A stretch of 64,000 nt of DNA. Origin: Sacculina carcini. Its lineage: Eukaryota; Arthropoda; Thecostraca; Sacculinidae. The stretch is from the NCBI GenBank assembly GCA_916048095.2, contig OU696570.1, positions 11,432,020 through 11,496,019 on the forward strand. Reading direction: 5' to 3'. The position numbers were made by a program, and so were the translations under genes. Each line of letters begins with the position of its first letter. Positions within the stretch are counted from its first letter, which is position 1. The notes under the pieces are model-generated. The model was not told where the DNA came from, ran no database searches, and saw nothing but the letters and a program-made list of their open reading frames with translations. This document shows, piece after piece, positions 57,925 through 64,000 of the stretch.

Positions 57925-58734
57925 ATGGAGGCGGTCAAAAGTGACTATACGCTGAGCATGTTCACGGGCGAAGGAGACTTGGTGTCGTGGCTGAAGAAGA
58001 TCAAGCTGGTGGCTAAATTGAAGAAGGTGGATGATCTGGCGGGTTTTATTGCACTTCATCTGGAAGGCGATGCTCTTGCACAATTTATGGAGCTGGAAGA
58101 AGAAGATCAAGAGGATGCAGATGCAATTGAGAGCGCGTTGAAGACGGCTTATGTAGACGACTCATTCTGCGCGTTCCAAAAGCTGTGCGAGAAAAAGTGG
58201 ACGGGAGAGTCGGTAGATGTGTTCGCAACAGATATTCGCAGGCTTGCTGGTCTTGCAAATTTTCACAGTGAAGGGCTGGAGAACATTTGCAGATTACGAT
58301 TTATCAATGGATTTCCTGGCTATATTCGTTCAAGCCTGCAAAGGATGGCAGATGTTCAAACGATGAAAATGTCTGAGCTCATCAGTCACGCTCGAGTAAT
58401 GACCAAAAACGGAGAGCAAGGTGGACCTGTGTCAGCTGTGTCAGTAGTGCGCCAGGTTTCAACAGTGAGTCAACATGAGGGTGCGGCACGTCAGCTCACG
58501 GAGGCTGCAGTGCAGAGACCGGCAGGATTCAACGGCAGGTGCTACCAGTGTCACGAGATCGGACATATGGCGCGTTTCTGCCAGACGGGACTGCGTGATG
58601 GACGTCCGGATGTACGAAGGTACGGAGGTGATCGTGCAACAAGAGGGCGGGTAAGTAGAAGGCTTCACCACTTTGTTACATTTGTTTACATTATCCCCCT
58701 TGCCCCTCCCCCCTCTGACGTCACCCCCCTATGA
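57925..58734 (+). CDS. Ty3-like Gag with CCHC knuckle (element truncated)
   Basis: Starts with an ATG 21 nt after the LTR. It shows 'FTGEGDLVSWLKKIKLVAKL', 'ALHLEGDALAQFMEL', 'WTGESVDVFATDIRRLAGL' and 'FINGFPGYIRSSLQ', the Gag capsid pattern, and 'CYQCHEIGHMARFC' as zinc knuckle (about 58540-58585). After 'RATRGRVS' (about 58660) the sequence stops looking like Gag and leads into C-rich DNA and TAACC repeats, so pol is missing. Distantly similar to the Gag at 32.6-33.4 kb. Confidence 0.85.
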   Translation: MEAVKSDYTLSMFTGEGDLVSWLKKIKLVAKLKKVDDLAGFIALHLEGDALAQFMELEEEDQEDADAIESALKTAYVDDSFCAFQKLCEKKWTGESVDVFATDIRRLAGLANFHSEGLENICRLRFINGFPGYIRSSLQRMADVQTMKMSELISHARVMTKNGEQGGPVSAVSVVRQVSTVSQHEGAARQLTEAAVQRPAGFNGRCYQCHEIGHMARFCQTGLRDGRPDVRRYGGDRATRGRVSRRLHHFVTFVYIIPLAPPPSDVTPL

Positions 58735-58737
58735 CGT

Positions 58738-59128
58738 CATACCTAACCTAACTTTTTTAACCTAACCTAACTTTTTTTAGTTTTTTTTTTAACCTAACCT
58801 AACTTTTTTTAGTTTTTTAACCTAACTTTTTTTTTTAACCTAACCTAACTTTTTTTCTTATTCTATACCCAACCTAACCTAACCTAACCTTTATTTTCTT
58901 TATTTCTTTATTCTATACCTAACCCAACCTAACCTAACTTATTTTCTTATTCTATACCTAACCTAACCTAACCTAACCCGACCTAACTTTTATTTTTAAT
59001 ATTTATTCTATACCTAACCTAACCCGAACCGACCTAACTTTTATTTTTAATATTTATTCTATACCTAACCTAACCTAACCTAACCCGACCCAACCGAACC
59101 CAAGCTTTATTTTTAATATTTATTTTAA
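58738..59128 (-). repeat. Interstitial TAACC/TTAGG-type telomere-like repeat
   Basis: Runs of 'cctaacctaacc' are broken by T-rich segments. From about 58860 a larger unit 'tattctatacctaacc...aacttttatttttaatattt' of about 55-65 bp is repeated five times. TTAGG is the common arthropod telomere repeat. The many interruptions mean an old interstitial array and not a chromosome end. Confidence 0.8.
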
Positions 59129-59137
59129 ATATGCATA

Positions 59138-59190
59138 CCTGACAGGTTTCGAACTGGGGTCCTCGCAGAGTTCAGTCACAGCGGGAATAT
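59138..59190 (-). other. Possible tRNA-related (SINE-like) fragment
   Basis: The minus strand carries 'aggaccccagttcgaaacct', which fits the B-box/T-loop of a tRNA (GTTCGAAAC) preceded by 'gactgaactctgcg'. No complete cloverleaf could be drawn by eye, so it is at most a tRNA-derived remnant. Confidence 0.25.
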
Positions 59191-59283
59191 GCTGGTGGAG
59201 CTAGACATATTTGTTTGCGCCGCATCTGTTTGCGTCACGATATATCGGGATCGCCAAGTCGATGTTTGGCAGAGACGTGAGTA

Positions 59284-59490
59284 GTGTATTATAGCCGAAA
59301 TGGGTTTATACAAAATGGTTTGACTAAATCGGTAATTAAAACGCTATTCGACTGTGTCGGAATTGACACAAAAATGACTTGCAACGAAATGATCTTTGTG
59401 TATTTTCACTTGATACACAACTATGGCAAATATACAAGCGGCAATCATGTAGAATCATATTGGCCATACGATTCAGCGAACACATCGTGA
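59284..59490 (+). CDS. Short frame at the left edge of the adintovirus block
   Basis: Open for 68 codons, but the first codon is GTG; the first ATG is about 30 codons in (59374). It reads 'VIKTLFDCVGID' and 'IFVYFHLIHNYGKY'. It is tail to tail with the next frame, overlapping by 18 nt. It may be the end of a viral gene whose start was lost, or chance. Confidence 0.3.
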   Translation: MYYSRNGFIQNGLTKSVIKTLFDCVGIDTKMTCNEMIFVYFHLIHNYGKYTSGNHVESYWPYDSANTS

Positions 59491-59772
59491 ACACAAATGT
59501 TTGTTGATTTTTCGATCAATTTTGATGATGTAAATCATATCGTGTGTCTCATACACAATTTCCAGTTCAGCCGACCATGTATCAGGAACAGAAACACCTT
59601 CTTGTAGAGCTTCCGAAAGACACACGTCAAACGATGTGTACTCTTTGTACGATTCGCTGATGATGTGTTTGCAATCTGACGAACTACCACCAACATAGCG
59701 ATAGTTATAATTAGGCACCAGTGTAGCAGGAGAAACACAGCTCATGGTGTTTATACAAAGAAAGATAAACAT
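59473..59772 (-). CDS. Small hypothetical protein, adintovirus block
   Basis: 99 residues from the ATG at 59772. The N-terminus is hydrophobic ('MFIFLCINTM') and could be a weak signal peptide. There are several Cys residues and an acidic middle ('SEALQEGVSVPDTWSAELEI'). No family recognised. It diverges from the next gene, with a 154-bp gap that could hold a two-way promoter. Confidence 0.45.
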   Translation of the reverse strand: MFIFLCINTMSCVSPATLVPNYNYRYVGGSSSDCKHIISESYKEYTSFDVCLSEALQEGVSVPDTWSAELEIVYETHDMIYIIKIDRKINKHLCSRCVR

Positions 59773-59926
59773 TGACTGTAAGAGCGAAATTATCAGACAC
59801 GGAGTGATGGCGATAATTATGACGCATGCTCCGATAAGTAGTGCAATTAGTCTCAGCCGTGATACGCAGTTGAGCTCGAGACGCTTGCGGGTGAGGTTGT
59901 GTAGCTTTTATCGGGGAATTGTCAAC

Positions 59927-60520
59927 ATGAGTCAGGTGAATACAAACGTTGATACGACCAAGCGGATCCTGCCACTGGAACATCATGCGGTCAAGTTTGT
60001 TGCCGATACACCGTTCATCTGTGGACACCCACTGGAGCAGAGGATTTGGATTATTTTCGGACGACTGGAAAAACATAGTCAGACGGATTTCGAACACTTA
60101 CAAAAACAGCTTACTAATATTATGCAACTGGAGCGATATTTTGACCCCTTTTGGAAAATTCATCGCGGCGCGGTGAGAATGTTCACCAACGAGGAGCGTG
60201 CACTACAGATTGTGATCGATACAGTTATGAGTCGACCGATGAGAGATGCTGTTCTTGGAGCCGTTGCAGCCGCTGTATCATTTAAAGTGTTGTCGGTGGC
60301 GTTGGTGCGAAGTGACGAGACTCAGATTTACCGGCCGCCCGATGCGACCTGCAACACTATGGAGTGGATGAAGACCATTGTTATGAGCTACTATGAGTCG
60401 CGAAAACAGTACTTGACCGAAACCAAGATATATCGTGAATTTAAAGCCGACAAAATGAAGATGGTTGTGCACAAAGAGGTTCAAGGTGAACCACAAAGTA
60501 AACGGAACAAAATTTGTTGA
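59927..60520 (+). CDS. Hypothetical protein of 197 residues, adintovirus block
   Basis: The ATG at 59927 ('caacatga') is chosen over the upstream open stretch because the latter starts with a non-consensus codon region. Residues 108-127 form an Ala/Val-rich hydrophobic stretch ('AVLGAVAAAVSFKVLSVALV') that may be a membrane or packed helix; the ends are charged and the C-terminus is Lys-rich. No family was recognised. It converges with the gene at 60621 with about 100 bp between. Its location inside the virus block suggests an accessory or early function, but this is inference. Confidence 0.6.
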   Translation: MSQVNTNVDTTKRILPLEHHAVKFVADTPFICGHPLEQRIWIIFGRLEKHSQTDFEHLQKQLTNIMQLERYFDPFWKIHRGAVRMFTNEERALQIVIDTVMSRPMRDAVLGAVAAAVSFKVLSVALVRSDETQIYRPPDATCNTMEWMKTIVMSYYESRKQYLTETKIYREFKADKMKMVVHKEVQGEPQSKRNKIC

Positions 60521-60616
60521 ATTATTCTATATGTACGGTTTACCAATACATTTCGTGATGTGTTACAAGAGTTTGATTATTGCGCACGAACAAAAACACA
60601 CTTTGTTATCGTTCAA

Positions 60617-60622
60617 TTTATT
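60617..60622 (-). promoter_or_regulatory. Poly(A) signal AATAAA for the minus-strand gene block
   Basis: On the minus strand 'ttttaataaattg' places AATAAA across the TAA stop of the last gene, a compact layout typical of small DNA viruses. Confidence 0.5.
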
Positions 60623-61145
60623 AAAATGGTAGCATGCGCGGTGTACACAGATTCATTGCATACAGCAATTTAGCGAAATGTTGACAACGTAAAATACAAC
60701 AGTTTGTAGGAATGACATGAGTATATGGACACGGTGTGATGTTGGGTAGTACATGTATGTCGCGTGCGTTCATTGATAAATAGTCGGGTAGGATGTCTTC
60801 GAGATTTTCAATATTTAGTTCAAGTAGGTGGGAAAGTCGACGAGCCTTGTCGATACCTTTGGCGTAGATGTGGTCGGGTGCCAGACTTTGAATGAGGTAA
60901 CTTGCGTCGCGCAGCTTTTGTTCATACTTGTGCGTGTTGTAAGGATTGTAATTATATTCCAAGCCGTGTAGGGTCGCCGTCAAAAATAGAAAATGCTTGC
61001 GTCGCTCAGCGTTGAGTTTCAATTGTGGTGGCGGTAGGATGGTGTGACACAAGTATCCCGAGCACAGGTCATGCACAACCAATTCCTTGACAACAAAAGG
61101 CGAATCCTTGTGCTGGAAACCGTCACAGTCTACAAGTATGACCAT
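60621..61145 (-). CDS. Conserved-looking protein with DxDGF...KE pattern (possible nuclease-like fold), adintovirus block
   Basis: 174 residues from the ATG at 61145; the frame is open 16 codons further, but only from a GTG. It starts 'MVILVDCDGF' with 'VVKELVVHDL' a few residues later, a D.DGF...KE pattern. I associate this with proteins found in arthropod genomes and Polinton-like elements that may have an RNase H/DEDD-exonuclease-like fold; this memory is not verified. Later come 'IYAKGIDKARRLSHLLELN' and 'ENLEDI', consistent with an alpha/beta fold. It overlaps the protease end by 16 nt, so both are probably made from one transcript. Confidence 0.6.
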   Translation of the reverse strand: MVILVDCDGFQHKDSPFVVKELVVHDLCSGYLCHTILPPPQLKLNAERRKHFLFLTATLHGLEYNYNPYNTHKYEQKLRDASYLIQSLAPDHIYAKGIDKARRLSHLLELNIENLEDILPDYLSMNARDIHVLPNITPCPYTHVIPTNCCILRCQHFAKLLYAMNLCTPRMLPF

Positions 61146-61576
61146 ACCAGCGCTAAAAGCTGATTGTTGATAGCAGGGTCGGTGGATAGGCACGAAACGA
61201 AATCTTGCAGATCCCAGCCGGCGTCAAACAATGCAACAAATAGGGCACAGTACTGTCCACACACGTCCGAGTACGGCGCCTGAATGACGCGCGTGTTCAG
61301 CACACACTGATTATAGTTTACATGTTTGTTTATAAAATTCACAAACGAGGGATGCCAGACGGGTGAGTTGCCAGACGAGTCGAAATATTGGAGATTTTCA
61401 CCGTCCCAGGCAAACACGACCCAATGCAGACCCGATTGCCAGCGCGGTTGTATATTCACAATAATTGATGTGCGCACACCGCGAGCAAATGTGAAATGTT
61501 TTAGCCGGTCGCACGCCCAAACCCCCCGAAATGTGGCGACTGTGTCGAGCAACCGTTCCAATTCAAGCGCGTTCAT
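61130..61576 (-). CDS. Adenain-like cysteine protease
   Basis: 148 residues from the ATG at 61574-61576, which overlaps the capsid stop as ATGA. The active-site residues are visible: His51 in 'GLHWVVFAW', Asp66 in 'YFDSSG', Gln99 in 'VIQAPYSD' and Cys106 in 'VCGQYC'. The Gln-to-Cys spacing of 7 is the same as in adenovirus proteases. The length is shorter than adenain (about 200) but usual for Polinton-type proteases. It processes virion proteins during maturation. Its place directly after the capsid gene supports the assignment. Confidence 0.88.
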   Translation of the reverse strand: MNALELERLLDTVATFRGVWACDRLKHFTFARGVRTSIIVNIQPRWQSGLHWVVFAWDGENLQYFDSSGNSPVWHPSFVNFINKHVNYNQCVLNTRVIQAPYSDVCGQYCALFVALFDAGWDLQDFVSCLSTDPAINNQLLALVWSYL

Positions 61577-62862
61577 AGTTGAAAATCTGTGCTGACACGT
61601 CCCGCACTGTCAATTGTGATTTCGTTTTCAAACGTGGCGTAGATTAGAACGTTAATTGTCTCGGGTAGAGCGTAAGTGAATGCCAGCTCACACCTCACAT
61701 TACCTTGTTCACGCGGATGCAAATGATCACCACCACACTGATCCGGAGTCAGATCTACAATAAACAAAGTATAACCAGCCGCATAATCATCATGTGTGAT
61801 ATCCAGGCCCTGGTTTTCCGTATCGAGACCGGTACCGTCAAACAGTGACAGATACGATCTCATATATAGACCTTTTGTGAAATCGGGGCGATAGGGGTGC
61901 GTGGGGTACGGCTCGCCATTTATATAGAACTGAAGACTGTTTAGATGGTAGTGGTGAAAATTCCATGGGTTTTTCTGTAGCGATCCGTGGTACGCTTCAG
62001 TGCTTACGAGTCCCAGCAGAATTTGTCGCGGCACTTGTGAGGTGAAAATATTATTCAAAGTTCCACTCATGTTTCCTTTGGGGAGAGTATATGTTTTCAG
62101 TAGAACTCGTGGAATAGGATATCGGGCTGGTGTTTTCGCCAACTGTTTGTGAAAATTCACCCACATCGAGTCGGAAAGCGTTATTTTCTCGACATGCACA
62201 CACAGGTCGACAATTTCAATCTTGTATTCTCCCTCGGCACCGAGTAGAGCAAACTGATCAGAGTTTCGAATCAGTTTGAGTTTCTCCGAAACTGTACCGG
62301 ACAATATACGACATTGATGGTTGGTATCCAGCTCTAGCGGTATACAAAAATCAAAAACTTTGCTTCCAGCCACCCATTGTTTGCGTTCGTTAAAACCAAT
62401 GTTCAAAAGTTTAACATCATGCAAGTGCCCAGCAGTATCTTTACGCCAAAAACCCGACCGTAAATGACCGTTTTTAGCGTTCTGGTTATACGACAACAAC
62501 GTCTCAAGATAGGCACGATAGCCATAGAGTGCGCTGGAATCCGATACAATAGTATCACCAATCTGGTAGTCAATCTGTTTGAAGAGAGCATGTGGTAGCA
62601 GGTTGACAACGCTCACGTTGGCGTCGTCGACGAGTTCGCTACCGTCACGATTGACAACACGTGCTTTGCCATAGAGCTTGGTTTTTGATGGACGCGTAGA
62701 CGATTTACCGAGCGCAGGTAAGTGAAATTCAAACGGACCTTCGCTGCTTAGTCGACTCTCCGGGTAATATACATGTGTTTTGGACGATTTCACACTGGTT
62801 TCAAGCACTGGTCGAGAGAATACCTCGGTTATTTCACAAGCGCATTCGTCTACGTTTTGCAT
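61573..62862 (-). CDS. Double-jelly-roll major capsid protein, adintovirus/Polinton type
   Basis: 429 residues from the ATG at 62860-62862; the frame is open to 62949 but begins there with GTG. The conserved-looking pieces are 'PFEFHLPALG' (residues 43-52), 'YGYRAYLETLLSY' (113-125), 'FAVDLTPDQCG'-like text near the C-terminus ('FIVDLTPDQCGGD') and a final 'INVLIYATFENEITID'. These fit the animal family often labelled F54H12.2-like, now understood as Polinton/adintovirus capsids. It forms the hexon-like trimers of an icosahedral particle. It overlaps both neighbours. No internal stop. Confidence 0.85.
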   Translation of the reverse strand: MQNVDECACEITEVFSRPVLETSVKSSKTHVYYPESRLSSEGPFEFHLPALGKSSTRPSKTKLYGKARVVNRDGSELVDDANVSVVNLLPHALFKQIDYQIGDTIVSDSSALYGYRAYLETLLSYNQNAKNGHLRSGFWRKDTAGHLHDVKLLNIGFNERKQWVAGSKVFDFCIPLELDTNHQCRILSGTVSEKLKLIRNSDQFALLGAEGEYKIEIVDLCVHVEKITLSDSMWVNFHKQLAKTPARYPIPRVLLKTYTLPKGNMSGTLNNIFTSQVPRQILLGLVSTEAYHGSLQKNPWNFHHYHLNSLQFYINGEPYPTHPYRPDFTKGLYMRSYLSLFDGTGLDTENQGLDITHDDYAAGYTLFIVDLTPDQCGGDHLHPREQGNVRCELAFTYALPETINVLIYATFENEITIDSAGRVSTDFQL

Positions 62863-63223
62863 TGTCAAAGATGTCGCGTTCCTGTTGACGTCGTTGATCA
62901 ACACCTTTTCGTTTTGTCGGTCGTCGAGAGACTGATTGACTCGTCGCACGATTTAAACTATTTATACTGGTTCGAAGAAGACGTTTAGCTTCATGTCGAG
63001 AGCGATTGCGGACGGCTTGACTTGCATTTTCTCCGTCGAGAACGTCTTGCAGTGTGCGTACGCCCGTCTTCAAGGCGGATTTAGCCAGATGTTTTGTCAG
63101 AGGTTGTTTGGCGACAGTTTTGACGGCGGGTATCACCACTCTCATTAAGCCTCTGAAAATACTCCCAAGTCCGCTGCCACGCTGTATCATTGGACCTCGA
63201 AATATCAACTGAGAATTTGTCAT
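62834..63223 (-). CDS. Small basic protein, adenovirus pX/pVI-like (membrane-lytic/core type)
   Basis: 129 residues from the ATG at 63221-63223, overlapping the penton stop as ATGA. Residues 15-38 ('RGSGLGSIFRGLMRVV' and on) form a Gly-rich start plus amphipathic helix, and 'KHLAKSALKTGVRTLQDVL' follows. The rest is very basic, ending 'KRRRMRL'. This profile is seen in the small virion protein next to the penton in Polintons and adintoviruses, thought to be a membrane-disrupting or DNA-binding component. The assignment rests on profile and position. Confidence 0.75.
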   Translation of the reverse strand: MTNSQLIFRGPMIQRGSGLGSIFRGLMRVVIPAVKTVAKQPLTKHLAKSALKTGVRTLQDVLDGENASQAVRNRSRHEAKRLLRTSINSLNRATSQSVSRRPTKRKGVDQRRQQERDIFDNAKRRRMRL

Positions 63224-63945
63224 TGTTGTTTTTGCATAAAATGTAGTGTCAGGTACGAACGGCCGTGGTGAAATGGAACCAATTGCCCATTGCTCTGTCT
63301 TATATGCACTCCCAGATCAGTGATGAACTCATCTTCCAGCGGTACATACTGAATTTGATTGAATGTTCGATGAATTTGAGGTGATCTTATATCGTTCGTG
63401 TACGGACTGACAACACGTAATACCGGAGCCATAGTATCACCAACCATCTGCGCCTGTAGCTTGTCCATGTAGATATACAAAAATGTTGGGTTGAGTCGAC
63501 TTACATCCATCACATTCGACGAGCGTGTATGTTTTTCAATAACAACGCGACTATCTGACACTACGTGGCTGGTGAACCCAAGAGCCCTAGCTATTTTGGT
63601 GCTTACTGATACGTCAGTGTCCCCACACCATACATGTCCACCAGTATCCAGAGTGAGCACTTGTCTACCGCAAACATAGTGGAAATTTTCCAGCAGCGTC
63701 TGATTGGACATGTAGTGCCCTGTGATGAGTTGGAATGTCTCACCATCAATCTCGAATTCATTCATACGATTTTCTACATTCAGCCAGCGAGCGGAAAATG
63801 TGATTTCGGCCAGTCCAACAGTCCACGAACGATCTAGATTCAGTGGTGCCGGTAGCTGAACACGAAATTGAGATGCAGTGTTTCCAGGATAAAGATGCAG
63901 ACAGCTCGAACTGTCCAACGACACATAGAAGCATTGGCTGGACAT
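63220..63945 (-). CDS. Penton-like minor capsid protein (single jelly roll)
   Basis: 241 residues from the ATG at 63943-63945 ('MSSQCFYVSLDS'); the frame is open 7 codons further but starts there with TTG. The N-terminus ('FYVSLDSSSCLHLYPGNTAS', then 'VQLPAPLNLDRSWTVGLAEI') is typical of Polinton/adintovirus penton proteins, with 'YP.NT', 'LP.PL.L' and 'W.VGL.EI'. It occupies the fivefold vertices of the particle. First gene of the visible minus-strand block; the upstream promoter and the rest of the virus are outside the window. Confidence 0.8.
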   Translation of the reverse strand: MSSQCFYVSLDSSSCLHLYPGNTASQFRVQLPAPLNLDRSWTVGLAEITFSARWLNVENRMNEFEIDGETFQLITGHYMSNQTLLENFHYVCGRQVLTLDTGGHVWCGDTDVSVSTKIARALGFTSHVVSDSRVVIEKHTRSSNVMDVSRLNPTFLYIYMDKLQAQMVGDTMAPVLRVVSPYTNDIRSPQIHRTFNQIQYVPLEDEFITDLGVHIRQSNGQLVPFHHGRSYLTLHFMQKQQ

Positions 63946-64000
63946 TTTTCGAAAATGTAGCGTCAAAATTAGCCCCGGGCCGGCAGTGAAAGGGAATTTC

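Noticed and set aside
58650-58665. Splice donor 'gggtaagt' at the end of the gag frame
   Set aside because: The gag similarity ends there by truncation, and no acceptor or continuing exon was found.
58738-59128. Chromosome end (true telomere)
   Set aside because: The repeats are degenerate, broken by T-rich units and followed by several kb of coding DNA, so this is interstitial.

Overview
This window is animal nuclear DNA with no recognisable intact host gene. It is a repeat-rich, nested mobile-element region from an invertebrate. An arthropod is the best guess, because an interstitial block at 58.74-59.10 kb is built from degenerate TAACC/TTAGG units, the usual arthropod telomere motif. This is weak evidence and no species can be named. 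The other support for an invertebrate is the mix of BEL/Pao and Ty3-like LTR elements, a mauritiana-type mariner, CR1/Jockey-type, L1/Tx1-type and restriction-like-endonuclease LINEs, a hAT element and an endogenous adintovirus/Polinton.

Layout. 0-3.2 kb: a tandem repeat of about 340 bp, a CA/TA microsatellite, and an array of short hairpin-core repeats (called R1 here). 3.2-5.75 kb: an L1/Tx1-type LINE 3' end sitting in a Ty3 RNase H/integrase remnant. 5.85-10.7 kb: inverted copies of the 340-bp repeat, a foldback element, a LINE reverse transcriptase (RT) remnant inside which a 32-bp minisatellite has expanded, and R1 copies on the other strand. 10.7-19.5 kb: two copies of a roughly 2-kb unclassified repeat (repeat A), long GT/AT microsatellites and a dead mariner. 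19.5-23.3 kb: a nearly full-length but broken two-ORF LINE. 23.3-39.7 kb: a nested stack, in which repeat A is interrupted by a BEL/Pao element, that by a Ty3-like element with an intact gag and pol, and its 3' LTR by a LINE with a PHD-like finger and restriction-like endonuclease. 40.8-43.4 kb: a hAT-type non-autonomous element with an 8-bp target duplication, carrying a CR1/L2-like LINE fragment. 44-53.6 kb: more 340-bp repeats, R1 arrays, another CR1/L2-like remnant and a GC-rich repeat (repeat B). 54.3-55.7 kb: an orphan 400-codon reading frame with a signal-peptide-like start and a nuclear-localisation-like motif. 57.2-58.7 kb: a truncated hAT copy with a Ty3-like LTR and gag inserted in it.

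The most notable region is 59.3-64.0 kb, a compact block of intact overlapping genes of adintovirus/Polinton type. In transcription order on the minus strand they are a penton-like protein, a short basic protein resembling adenovirus core/membrane-lytic proteins, a double-jelly-roll major capsid protein, an adenain-like protease and a protein of unknown function with a DxDGF...KE pattern. Two further frames lie beyond them, one on each strand, diverging from a 154-bp gap. The block is cut by the window end, so the polymerase, integrase, ATPase and right terminus are not visible. The capsid genes have no internal stops, which suggests a recent insertion or selection on the reading frames.

All family assignments are from motifs read by eye; no database search was run.
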